Origin: Lineus longissimus
Taxonomy: Eukaryota > Nemertea > Pilidiophora > Heteronemertea > Lineidae
Assembly (NCBI RefSeq): GCF_910592395.1
Contig: NC_088311.1
Location: forward strand, 10,668,501 to 10,732,500
Reading direction: 5' to 3'
DNA length: 64,000 nt
Part shown: positions 54,680-63,583 of the stretch, piece after piece
How positions within the stretch are numbered: the stretch's first letter is position 1
Layout of the letters: each line of letters begins with the position of its first letter
Program-made: the position numbers and the translations under genes
The notes under the pieces: generated by a model
What the model was told of the DNA's origin: nothing
What the model saw: the letters and a program-made list of their open reading frames with translations, nothing else
The model's database searches: none

Positions 54680-55382
54680 ATTGTGCGAAATTCTTTAACT
54701 TTTATTAGGGCCTCATCCATGAATTGTGTTGCCTTTTCGCCAAGAGCGATAGCCTCTTGTTTTCGGGCGTACTCGCTTTCTAGGCACTGAGCCTTATTGA
54801 CGCGTTTCGCGTACTCTGAAGAGCGTACGAAAACCTTGTGTTGAACTTCTTTTTCTAAAATTAGCTCAATAAAATGTTCAAAGCCTGCGTGAAAATATTC
54901 CCTAAAATTAGCCCGTCCCGTTTCATTTGTTAGATTAGAATATAAAAATGAGTAGTGATTGGAAAGAAACCGAGTCACGTTGAGTTCAGCCTTGGATAGT
55001 GCTAGGTTAGTACGAGCCCGGAGACGATGAAATAAGGTCCCCTCCTCTGCAGCGTCCGCCTCTTGGCATAAGAAACTGTTGAAGTCTGCTCGCTGCTATC
55101 ATTCTCGCTAGTGCTGGGTGGATCCGTATCAAACGATGTATTTGAGACGACTTCCTGTGGTGTGGCCACCCCACTTACACTCGCCCGATCAGAAGCGGAT
55201 TCAAATCCCTGCACTTGTATAACGGGCGAGGAACATTTTCTGCCCGAGGGCGGCTGACCCTCACGATACTTCTTCTTCTTTGATTGAGAGGATTCTTTAT
55301 CACGCACTCGGTTTTTCGTTGAAGCCCGATGCTCATTTCTTTCGGGTTTAGTTTTCTTATTTTTCGTCGACGGGGTACAGAC
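54664..55382 (-). pseudogene. Exon A, cassette 2: frameshifted by a 13-bp deletion
   Basis: It shares the 13-bp deletion with cassette 1 (near 55094), splitting the frame into 55002-55382 and 54664-54978. The acceptor is intact. It is otherwise nearly identical to cassettes 3 and 4. Confidence 0.65.
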
Positions 55383-55487
55383 CTGCAGAATCAAGCAACA
55401 ACAAAAAACACGATAGAATCAAACCGAAGAATCGAATAGATTACGGGGCTTTTAAATAAAATTTTAAATAATTTCAAACTAACTACT

Positions 55488-56396
55488 TCAAAGGGGGGCC
55501 GGAATCAACTTATGTACTAAAAAATCTCTGAGATAGAGAGGCAACCCCAGCTGTTCCGCAGCGGTGGTGGATATCAGCTGATCAGCAGGATGCAACTGCT
55601 GCAGTCGATTCCTGATGGAGAATCGAGCGAGCCGGAGAAGACTTGGGGGCGACTCGCTACGATTCTTCACCAGGCGCTTCAAGCTAAACAGCGCTGCGAA
55701 AAACTCACTGGGTAGCCTCTCAAAACAAATTTTAAGTAAATTTTGGATAGATAAAGCAGATTCTTTATCTATCGAAAGCATAAAATCGCCAAATTTCAAG
55801 AGCTGAAAAATCATGCGTTCTCGTATTTTCATCGGTTGCCTATACCATCTATGAATAAAATTGAACACGGCAGAGGCGGTTTCCCAGAGAAAATATTCCT
55901 TAAAATCCGTTTCGGGGAGGAGGATAAATTCCAACCCCCCGATTAGGACAGACGATTCGGGATCCGTCCCGTAGTCAAGTAGGATTTTGAAAGTCTCGGG
56001 ACCCCCAAACAGAATCGCCTGCAGGAGAATACTTTTTCTCGAATACACAGAAAAAAATACGGGATCAACGGCCGTAGCGTTGAAATTGAGGTCGATTTGC
56101 GCCTCCCGCACTCTACGACAAAATAAAACTACCAACTCGTCCAGCCCCCCTCCCTCGAAACGAGTTTAAATAAAATGGCAGCGCCGAATCCTCGCGGGGC
56201 CAGGGAATCGTGGATAGACTCCTCGTCGAGAAGATACTCCACGTATTCCCTGCGCCTGAAAGAAATGGCGCTCCACAAGGCATCCGCTTTCGTAGACTCT
56301 TCGCCGAACCAATCGTTAGCGGAGTCTTCCGCCCTGCACTTCTCCAACTCACTAACCGATGATTTTTCGTTAAAGAGTGCGCAGTGGAGCATCTTG
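55488..56396 (-). CDS. Ankyrin-repeat/SOCS-box exon, cassette 3 (reference copy)
   Basis: ASB-like proteins use ankyrin repeats to bind substrates and a SOCS box to recruit Elongin B/C and Cullin-5 for ubiquitination. The exon starts after CTTATTTTTGCAG (base 56396). Block 1 (MLHCALFNEKSSVSELE..., then ALWSAISFRRREYVEYLLDE) is open to TAG at 56129. Block 2, in the -1 frame, reads CRRVREAQIDLNFNATAVDP, LLQAILFGGPETFKILLDYG and a helical region. It ends in a SOCS box: BC-box SLLRLARFSIRNRL (pattern SLxxLCRxxIR with C to A) and Cul5-box LGLPLYLRDFL. The two frames meet at GAGGGAGGGGGGC (56144-56156). All cassettes have this break, so the exon is recoded, pseudogenic, or needs an unseen splice. 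No ATG with clear initiation context marks the real start. Confidence 0.6.
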
Positions 56397-56578
56397 CTGC
56401 AAAAATAAGAGAGACAGTTTTAGCTTCGAGCAGACGATAAACAGCTAGAGCTAACAGTATGATTGTATGGGTGTACCGCGTACATAATGTATATACCTTA
56501 TTTTTAAAGCGCCCTTTTCAGAAGAATGATTCAAAGGCGCTTTACCACTGAGAAGAAGTTATCAATTTGAAAATGCTC

Positions 56579-56842
56579 TCATAAAAGCTGACGCTTAACC
56601 CGCCTTTTTAAAGAGAGACAAATTGTCCAATCGACGTATGACTGCAGGCAGGCTATTCCACAATACAGCGCCACCGCCGCCGTCACGTGACCAAAGTGTT
56701 TCTCGCCGTACCGGATTCGCGTCTTTGGAGGGAATAAGCTGGGTGACTCTTGATGCAGAGCGTAAACCTCTGTTAATTTACTTAATTTAACAGGATTCCT
56801 ACAATCAGACTTTTGCTTCCTGGCAGCAAGACGCATCCTCAT
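56579..56842 (-). pseudogene. LINE reverse-transcriptase tail, cassette 3
   Basis: The same decayed CR1/Jockey-type fragment, lying between ORF C and the ankyrin exon, in what would be an intron of a single cassette transcript. Confidence 0.72.
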
Positions 56843-57096
56843 ATGACTATTTACTACTATAGTTCCGTACTAAACAACATCCAACGCGGGTCATCTCTTG
56901 TAGAGCAAAAACTATAACAACCCGGTTCTCATGCAAAAAAAAAATGAACCACAACTATCAAATAAATGGGAGGAGTATTTCGTTCTTATTCATTTATTGA
57001 ACGTACCAAGCAAATTCCCATTAGCAAATGGGAGGTCCGCTGAAAAAAATCTAACATTTAGTGAAGTTTCATGTAGGCCTAATATACGTGAACGCC

Positions 57097-57327
57097 TCAT
57101 TTAAAGTTTTCCTCCACAAACTGTGGAATCTTATAGTTTAATGTTTTGGCCGCAGAATGCAGCACTCGATCGAATTGGAAAACAGATCTTCTTACAGTTC
57201 GTATCTGATCTAACGAGGCGTATTTCCTCAAAATCTTGGGGCCAATTTTTCGGGTAACGGGCGAAGCCACCCTTCTCGGATGAAAGGGATATTTCCGGCG
57301 TAAACCCGAAGCCAATTCGGTTTCCAA
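57097..57327 (-). CDS. ORF C, cassette 3
   Basis: 76 codons in ORF B's frame, beginning eight codons after the B stop TGA, whose next codon is CTA. It is basic (RRKYPFHPRRVASP, TVRRSVFQFD). I do not recognise it. The nominal first residue is a TTG, not an ATG. A separate ATG overlapping the B stop (ATGACTATC, 57355) opens a different 74-codon frame over the same DNA. Confidence 0.4.
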   Translation of the reverse strand: METELASGLRRKYPFHPRRVASPVTRKIGPKILRKYASLDQIRTVRRSVFQFDRVLHSAAKTLNYKIPQFVEENFK

Positions 57328-57351
57328 CCGTGAGCCCGTTTTTGATGATAG

Positions 57352-57783
57352 TCATTTGATGTTCTTGATGCCGATCATCGACTGCTTACCTCCAGTTGTG
57401 ATTTTACCGGGCAAGGTCGGTTTTCGGACGCCCTGCTCCGGACCGTTTAAATCGATTTTCTCTCGCTGAAGACGAGCCTCATTCTCACGTTCTTTCTCAG
57501 TTTTAGGGAATATTTCAAGCTGCCTTAGTTCTCTTGGCAACCGAGAAACAAACAGGCATTTCCCGAGGATCTTATCATTACTTTTAATTTTAAGTTCTCT
57601 CTCGGCGCACCCAAAACATTGCCCTTTTTCCCCTTCATTCTCGTAAACTCGTTGAGCTTTGAGTACGGGAGCAAAAATCTTTTTGGTCAGATCTTTTGCG
57701 GACTGAACCTCCGCATCAAACGCGGCCCTATCTAACATTGTATAGTTTATGTCTTTGGTATAGTCTTCTACTGCCGAGTGCAC
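57352..57783 (-). CDS. ORF B, cassette 3: unknown charged protein segment
   Basis: About 143 codons; I do not recognise the family. It contains MLDRAAFDAEVQSAKDLTKK, a CFGCAERELK stretch with a CxxC pair, LVSRLPRELRQLEIFPKTEK and a Lys/Glu-rich helix. It overlaps the end of exon A in the -1 frame by 16 nt and has no ATG at its left edge (GTG), so it probably continues from A by splicing or recoding, or is a separate exon. A strong donor GGAG|GTAAGC lies 50 nt before its TGA, suggesting the exon may end at about 57391 in mature mRNA. The TGA is followed by CTA, a context known to favour readthrough. Confidence 0.5.
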   Translation of the reverse strand: MHSAVEDYTKDINYTMLDRAAFDAEVQSAKDLTKKIFAPVLKAQRVYENEGEKGQCFGCAERELKIKSNDKILGKCLFVSRLPRELRQLEIFPKTEKERENEARLQREKIDLNGPEQGVRKPTLPGKITTGGKQSMIGIKNIK

Positions 57784-58499
57784 ATTGTGCGAAATTCTTT
57801 AACTTTTATTAGGGCCTCATCCATGAATTGTGTTGCCTTTTCGCCAAGAGCGATAGCCTCTTGTTTTCGGGCGTACTCGCTTTCTAGGCACTGAGCCTTA
57901 TTGACGCGTTTCGCGTACTCTGAAGAGCGTACGAAAACCTTGTGTTGAACTTCTTTTTCTAAAATTAGCTCAATAAAATGTTCAAAGCCTGCGTGAAAAT
58001 ATTCCCTAAAATTAGCCCGTCCCGTTTCATTTGTTAGATTAGAATATAAAAATGAGTAGTGATTGGAAAGAAACCGAGTCACGTTGAGTTCAGCCTTGGA
58101 TAGTGCTAGGTTAGTACGAGCCCGGAGACGATGAAATAAGGTCCCCTCCTCTGCAGCGTCCGCCTCTTGGCATAAGAAACTGTTGAAGTCTGCTCGCTCG
58201 CCCTGCTCGCTGCTATCATCCTCGCTAGTGCTGGGTGGATCCGTATCAAACGATGTATTTGAGACGACTTCCTGTGGTGTGGCCACCCCACTTACACTCG
58301 CCCGATCAGAAGCGGATTCAAATCCCTGCACTTGTATAACGGGCGAGGAACATTTTCTGCGCGAGGGCTGCTGACCCTCACGATACTTCTTCTTCTTTGA
58401 TTGAGAGGATTCTTTATCACGCACTCGGTTTTTCGTTGAAGCCCGATGCTCATTTCTTTCGGGTTTAGTTTTCTTATTTTTCGTCGACGGGGTACAGAC
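57768..58499 (-). CDS. Exon A, cassette 3: unknown protein segment, intact
   Basis: It begins after a classic acceptor: a pyrimidine-rich run (GTGTTTTTTGTTGTTGCTTG) then ATTCTGCAG, exon base 58499. It is open for 243 codons to TAG. The first ~40 residues are strongly basic (KNKKTKPERN, SQSKKKKYREG), a possible nuclear-localisation signal. A Ser/Asp/Glu-rich stretch follows (STSEDDSSEQ), then a helical region (FLSNHYSFLYSNLTNETGRA, EYFHAGFEHFIELILEKEVQ). An internal GAGT|GTAAGT is a possible donor. I do not recognise the family. The preceding exon is not visible; immediately upstream is the SOCS end of cassette 4. Confidence 0.55.
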   Translation of the reverse strand, partial: VCTPSTKNKKTKPERNEHRASTKNRVRDKESSQSKKKKYREGQQPSRRKCSSPVIQVQGFESASDRASVSGVATPQEVVSNTSFDTDPPSTSEDDSSEQGERADFNSFLCQEADAAEEGTLFHRLRARTNLALSKAELNVTRFLSNHYSFLYSNLTNETGRANFREYFHAGFEHFIELILEKEVQHKVFVRSSEYAKRVNKAQCLESEYARKQEAIALGEKATQFMDEALIKVKEFRTMCTRQ

Positions 58500-58604
58500 C
58501 TGCAGAATCAAGCAACAACAAAAAACACGATAGAATCAAACCGAAGAATCGAATAGATTACGGGGCTTTTAAATAAAATTTTAAATAATTTCAAACTAAC
58601 TACT

Positions 58605-59513
58605 TCAAAGGGGGGCCGGAATCAACTTATGTACTAAAAAATCTCTGAGATAGAGAGGCAACCCCAGCTGTTCCGCAGCGGTGGTGGATATCAGCTGATC
58701 AGCAGGATGCAACTGCTGCAGTCGATTCCTGATGGAGAATCGAGCGAGCCGGAGAAGACTTGGGGGCGACTCGCTACGATTCTTCACCAGGCGCTTCAAG
58801 CTAAACAGCGCTGCGAAAAACTCACTGGGTAGCCTCTCAAAACAAATTTTAAGTAAATTTTGGATAGATAAAGCAGATTCTTTATCTATCGAAAGCATAA
58901 AATCGCCAAATTTCAAGAGCTGAAAAATCATGCGTTCTCGTATTTTCATCGGTTGCCTATACCATCTATGAATAAAATTGAACACGGCAGAGGCGGTTTC
59001 CCAGAGAAAATATTCCTTAAAATCCGTTTCGGGGAGGAGGATAAATTCCAACCCCCCGATTAGGACAGACGATTCGGGATCCGTCCCGTAGTCAAGTAGG
59101 ATTTTGAAAGTCTCGGGACCCCCAAACAGAATCGCCTGCAGGAGAATACTTTTTCTCGAATACACAGAAAAAAATACGGGATCAACGGCCGTAGCGTTGA
59201 AATTGAGGTCGATTTGCGCCTCCCGCACTCTACGACAAAATAAAACTACCAACTCGTCCAGCCCCCCTCCCTCGAAACGAGTTTGAATAAAATGGCAGCG
59301 CCGAATCCTCGCGGGGCCAGGGAATCGTGGATAGACTCCTCGTCGAGAAGATACTCCACGTATTCCCTGCGCCGGAAAGAAATGGCGCTCCACAAGGCAT
59401 CCGCTTTCGTAGACTCTTCGCCGAACCAATCGTTAGCGGAGTCTTCCGCCCTGCACTTCTCCAACTCACTAACCGATGATTTTTCGTTAAAGAGTGCGCA
59501 GTGGAGCATCTTG
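58605..59513 (-). CDS. Ankyrin-SOCS exon, cassette 4
   Basis: 909 bp, as cassette 3. A TTTAAATAAA to TTTGAATAAA change (59281-59290) removes a stop in a third, non-ankyrin frame, so a 274-codon frame (58605-59429) runs into the SOCS box. Its first third is out-of-frame sequence and not a real protein. The -1 break at the G-run is retained. Confidence 0.55.
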
Positions 59514-59647
59514 CTGCAAAAATAAGAGAGACAGTTTTAGCTTCGAGCGGACGATAAACAGCTAGAGCTAACAGTATGATTGTATGGGTGTACCGCGTAC
59601 ATAATGTATATACCTTATTTTTAAAGCGCCCTTTTCAGAAGAATGAT

Positions 59648-59959
59648 TCAAAGGCGCTTTACCACTGAGAAGAAGTTATTAATTTGAAAATGCTCTCGGA
59701 AAAGCTGACGCTTAACCCGCCTTTTTAAAGAGAGACAAATTGTCCAATCGACGTATGACTGCAGGCAGGCTATTCCACAATACAGCGCCACCGCCGCCGT
59801 CGCGTGACCAAAGTGTTTCTCGCCGTACCGGATTCGCGTCTTTGGAGGGAATAAGCTGGGTGACTCTTGATGCAGAGCGTAAACCTCTGTTAATTTACTT
59901 AATTTAACAGGATTCCTACAATCAGACTTTTGCTTCCTGGCAGCAAGACGCATCCTCAT
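59648..59959 (-). pseudogene. LINE reverse-transcriptase tail, cassette 4
   Basis: It carries the CGCGTGACC and CTCGGAAAAGC variants shared only with cassette 1, which makes the array mosaic. Confidence 0.72.
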
Positions 59960-60212
59960 ATGACTATTTACTACTATAGTTCCGTACTAAACAACATCCA
60001 ACGCTGGTCATCTCTTGTAGAGCAAAAACTATAACAACCCGGTTCTCATGCAAAAAAAAATGAACCACAACTATCAAATAAATGGGAGGAGTATTTCGTT
60101 CTTATTCATTTATTGAACGTACCAAGCAAATTCCCATTAGCAAATGGGAGGTCCGCTGAAAAAAATCTAACATTTAGTGAAGTTTCATGTAGGCCTAATA
60201 TACGTGAACGCC

Positions 60213-60443
60213 TCATTTAAAGTTTTCCTCCACAAACTGTGGAATCTTATAGTTTAATGCTTTGGCCGCAGAATGCAGCACTCGATCGAATTGGAAAACA
60301 GATCTTCTTACAGTTCGTATCTGATCTAACGAGGCGTATTTCCTAAAAATCTTGGGGCCAATTTTTCGGGTAACGGGCGAAGCCACCCTTCTCGGATGAA
60401 AGGGATATTTCCGGCGTAAACCCGAAGCCAATTCGGTTTCCAA
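60213..60443 (-). CDS. ORF C, cassette 4
   Basis: Open, with one substitution relative to cassette 3 (SAAKALNYK). In frame with ORF B after TGA CTA. Confidence 0.35.
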   Translation of the reverse strand: METELASGLRRKYPFHPRRVASPVTRKIGPKIFRKYASLDQIRTVRRSVFQFDRVLHSAAKALNYKIPQFVEENFK

Positions 60444-60467
60444 CCGTGAGCCCGTTTTTGATGATAG

Positions 60468-60899
60468 TCATTTGATGTTCTTGATGCCGATCATCGACCG
60501 CTTACCTCCAGTCGTGATTTTACCGGGCAAGGTCGGTTTTCGGACGCCCTGCTCCGGACCGTTTAAATCGATTTTCTCTCGCTGAAGACGAGCCTCATTC
60601 TCACGTTCTTTCTCGGTTTTAGGGAATATTTCAAGCTGCCTTAGTTCTCTTGGCAACCGAGAAACAAACAGGCATTTCCCGAGGATCTTATCATTACTTT
60701 TAAATTTAAGGTCTCTCTCGGCGCACCCAAAACATTGCCTTTTTTCCCCTTCATTCTCGTAAACTCGTTGAGCTTTGAGTACGGGAGCAAAAATCTTTTT
60801 GGTCAGATCTTTTGCGGACTGAACCTCCGCATCAAACGTGGGCCTATCTAACATTGTATAGTTTATGTCTTTGGTATAGTCTTCTACTGCCGAGTGCAC
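60468..60899 (-). CDS. ORF B, cassette 4
   Basis: 143 codons. It shares KRQCFGCAER and LKFKSND with cassette 1 and has a private MLDRPTFDAEV change. Donor and TGA CTA are conserved. Confidence 0.45.
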   Translation of the reverse strand: MHSAVEDYTKDINYTMLDRPTFDAEVQSAKDLTKKIFAPVLKAQRVYENEGEKRQCFGCAERDLKFKSNDKILGKCLFVSRLPRELRQLEIFPKTEKERENEARLQREKIDLNGPEQGVRKPTLPGKITTGGKRSMIGIKNIK

Positions 60900-61615
60900 A
60901 TTGTGCGAAATTCTTTAACTTTTATTAGGGCCTCATCCATGAATTGTGTTGCCTTTTCGCCAAGAGCGATAGCCTCTTGTTTTCGGGCGTACTCGCTTTC
61001 TAGGCACTGAGCCTTATTGACGCGTTTCGCGTACTCTGAAGAGCGTACGAAAACCTTGTGTTGAACTTCTTTTTCTAAAATTAGCTCAATAAAATGTTCA
61101 AAGCCTGCGTGAAAATATTCCCTAAAATTAGCCCGTCCCGTTTCATTTGTTAGATTAGAATATAAAAATGAGTAGTGATTGGAAAGAAACCGAGTCACGT
61201 TGAGTTCAGCCTTGGATAGTGCTAGGTTAGTACGAGTCCGGAGACGATGAAATAAGGTCCCCTCCTCTGCAGCGTCCGCCTCTTGGCATAAGAAACTGTT
61301 GAAGTCTGCTCGCTCGCCCTGCTCGCTGCTATCATCCTCGCTAGTGCTGGGTGGATCCGTATCAAACGATGTATTTGAGACGTCTTCCTGTGGTGTGGCC
61401 ACCCCACTTACACTCGCCCGATCAGAAGCGGATTCAAATCCCTGCACTTGTATAACGGGCGAGGAACATTGTCTGCGCGAGGGCTGCTGACCCTCACGAT
61501 ACTTCTTCTTCTTTGATTGAGAGGATTCTTTATCACGCACTCGGTTTTTCGTTGAAGCCCGATGCTCATTTCTTTCGGGTTTAGTTTTCTTATTTTTCGT
61601 CGACGGGGTACAGAC
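60884..61615 (-). CDS. Exon A, cassette 4, intact
   Basis: Acceptor ATTCTGCAG (exon base 61615). 243 open codons, nearly identical to cassette 3, without the 13-bp deletion of cassettes 1-2. Confidence 0.55.
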   Translation of the reverse strand, partial: VCTPSTKNKKTKPERNEHRASTKNRVRDKESSQSKKKKYREGQQPSRRQCSSPVIQVQGFESASDRASVSGVATPQEDVSNTSFDTDPPSTSEDDSSEQGERADFNSFLCQEADAAEEGTLFHRLRTRTNLALSKAELNVTRFLSNHYSFLYSNLTNETGRANFREYFHAGFEHFIELILEKEVQHKVFVRSSEYAKRVNKAQCLESEYARKQEAIALGEKATQFMDEALIKVKEFRTMCTRQ

Positions 61616-61720
61616 CTGCAGAATCAAGCAACAACAAAAAACACGATAGAATCAAACCGAAGAATCGAATAGATTACGGGGCTTTTAAATAAAATTTTAA
61701 ATAATTTCAAACTAACTACT

Positions 61721-62628
61721 TCAAAGGGGGGCCGGAATCAACTTATGTACTAAAAAATCTCTGAGATAGAGAGGCAACCCCAGCTGTTCCGCAGCGGTGG
61801 TGGATATCAGCTGATCAGCAGGATGCAACTGCTGCAGTCGATTCCTGATGGAGAATCGAGCGAGCCGGAGAAGACTTGGGGGCGACTCGCTACGATTCTT
61901 CACCAGGCGCTTCAAGCTAAACAGCGCTGCGAAAAACTCACTGGGTAGCCTCTCAAAACAAATTTTAAGTAAATTTTGGATAGATAAAGCAGATTCTTTA
62001 TCTATCGAAAGCATAAAATCGCCAAATTTCAAGAGCTGAAAAATCATGCGTTCTCGTATTTTCATCGGTTGCCTATACCATCTATGAATAAAATTGAACA
62101 CGGCAGAGGCGGTTTCCCAGAGAAAATATTCCTTAAAATCTGTTTCGGGGAGGAGGATAAATTCCAACCCCCCGATTAGGACAGACGATTCGGGATCCAT
62201 CCCGTAGTCAAGTAGGATTTTGAAAGTCTCGGGGACCCCCAAACAGAATCGCCTGCAGGAGAATACTTTTTCTCGAATACACAGAAAAAAATACGGGATC
62301 AACGGCCGTAGCGTTGAAATTGAGGTCGATTTGCGCCTCCCGCACTCTACGACAAAATAAAACTACCAACTCGTCCAGCCCCCTCCCTCGAAACGAGTTT
62401 AAATAAAATGGCAGTGCCGAATCCTCGCGGGGCCAGGGAATCATCGATAGACTCCTCGTCGAGAAGATACTCCACGTATTCCCTGGGCCGGAAAGAAATG
62501 GCGCTCCACAAGGCATCCGCTTTCGTAGACTCTTCGCCGAACCAATCGTTAGCGGAGTCTTCCGCCCTGCACTTCTCCAACTCACTAACCGATGATTTTC
62601 GTTAAAGAGTGCGCAGTGGAGCATCTTG
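61721..62628 (-). pseudogene. Ankyrin-SOCS exon, cassette 5, with extra homopolymer indels
   Basis: 908 bp. Relative to cassette 4 it has one T fewer near 62597, one C fewer in the C-run near 62380 and one extra G near 62230. These scramble the frames (for example a 138-codon chimeric frame). All three indels lie in homopolymers, so they may be assembly errors or real decay. The SOCS box itself (61721 onward) is intact. Confidence 0.5.
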
Positions 62629-62810
62629 CTGCAAAAATAAGAGAGACAGTTTTAGCTTCGAGCAGACGATAAACAGCTAGAGCTAACAGTATGATTGTAT
62701 GGGTGTACCGCGTACATAATGTATATACCTTATTTTTAAAGCGCCCTTTTCAGAAGAATGATTCAAAGGCGCTTTACCACTGAGAAGAAGTTATCAATTT
62801 GAAAATGCTC

Positions 62811-63074
62811 TCATAAAAGCTGACGTTTAACCCGCCTTTTTAAAGAGAGACAAATTGTCCAATCGACGTATGACTGCAGGCAGGCTATTCCACAATACAG
62901 CGCCACCGCCGCCGTCACGTGACCAAAGTGTTTCTCGCCGTACCGGATTCGCGTCTTTGGAGGGAATAAGCTGGGTGACTCTTGATGCAGAGCGTAAACC
63001 TCTGTTAATTTACTTAATTTAACAGGATTCCTACAATCAGACTTTTGCTTCCTGGCAGCAAGACGCATCCTCAT
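62811..63074 (-). pseudogene. LINE reverse-transcriptase tail, cassette 5
   Basis: The same fragment with the CACGTGACC and CTCATAAAAGC variants of cassettes 2 and 3. Confidence 0.7.
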
Positions 63075-63330
63075 ATGACTATTTACTACTATAGTTCCGT
63101 ACTAAACAACATCCAACGCGGGTCATCACTTGTAGAGCAAAAACTATAACAACCCGGTTCTCATGCAAAAAAAAAATGAACCACAACTATCAAATAAATG
63201 GGAGGAGTATTTCGTTCTTATTCATTTATTGAACGTACCAAGCAAATTCCCATTAGCAAATTGGAGGTCCGCTGAAAAAAATCTAACATTTAGTGAAGTT
63301 TCATGTAGGCCTAATATACGTGAGCGCCTC

Positions 63331-63560
63331 ATTTAAAGTTTTCCTCCACAAACTGTGGAATCTTATAGTTTAATGTTTTGGCCGCAGAATGCAGCACTCA
63401 ATCGAATTGGAAAACAGATCTTCTTACAGTTCGTATCTGATCTAACGAGGCGTATTTCCTAAAAATCTTGGGGCCAATTTTTCGGGTAACGGGCGAAGCC
63501 ACCCTTCTCGGATGAAAGGGATATTTCCGGCGTAAACCCGAAGCCAATTCGGTTTCCAAC
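63331..63560 (-). pseudogene. ORF C, cassette 5, with a nonsense mutation
   Basis: A CGA to TGA change (63400-63398) interrupts the frame that is open in cassettes 1-4, after ..RRSVFQFD. If ORF C is ever translated, this copy gives a truncated product. Confidence 0.6.
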
Positions 63561-63583
63561 CGTGAGCCCGTTTTTGATGATAG

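Noticed and set aside
57097-57327. ORF C as an independent gene starting with Met
   Set aside because: The first codon is TTG. The frame is simply the continuation of ORF B after one TGA.
57352-58511. The array as a compact viral genome with overlapping genes
   Set aside because: Exon A and the ankyrin exon each follow good splice acceptors and a LINE fragment is included, which suits duplicated eukaryotic gene segments better. A viral origin of the exons is not excluded.
59283-59525. + strand frames over the cassettes (MAAPNPRGARESW... and MENRASRRRL...)
   Set aside because: They recur only because the opposite strand is repeated; they are shadows of the ankyrin-SOCS exon.
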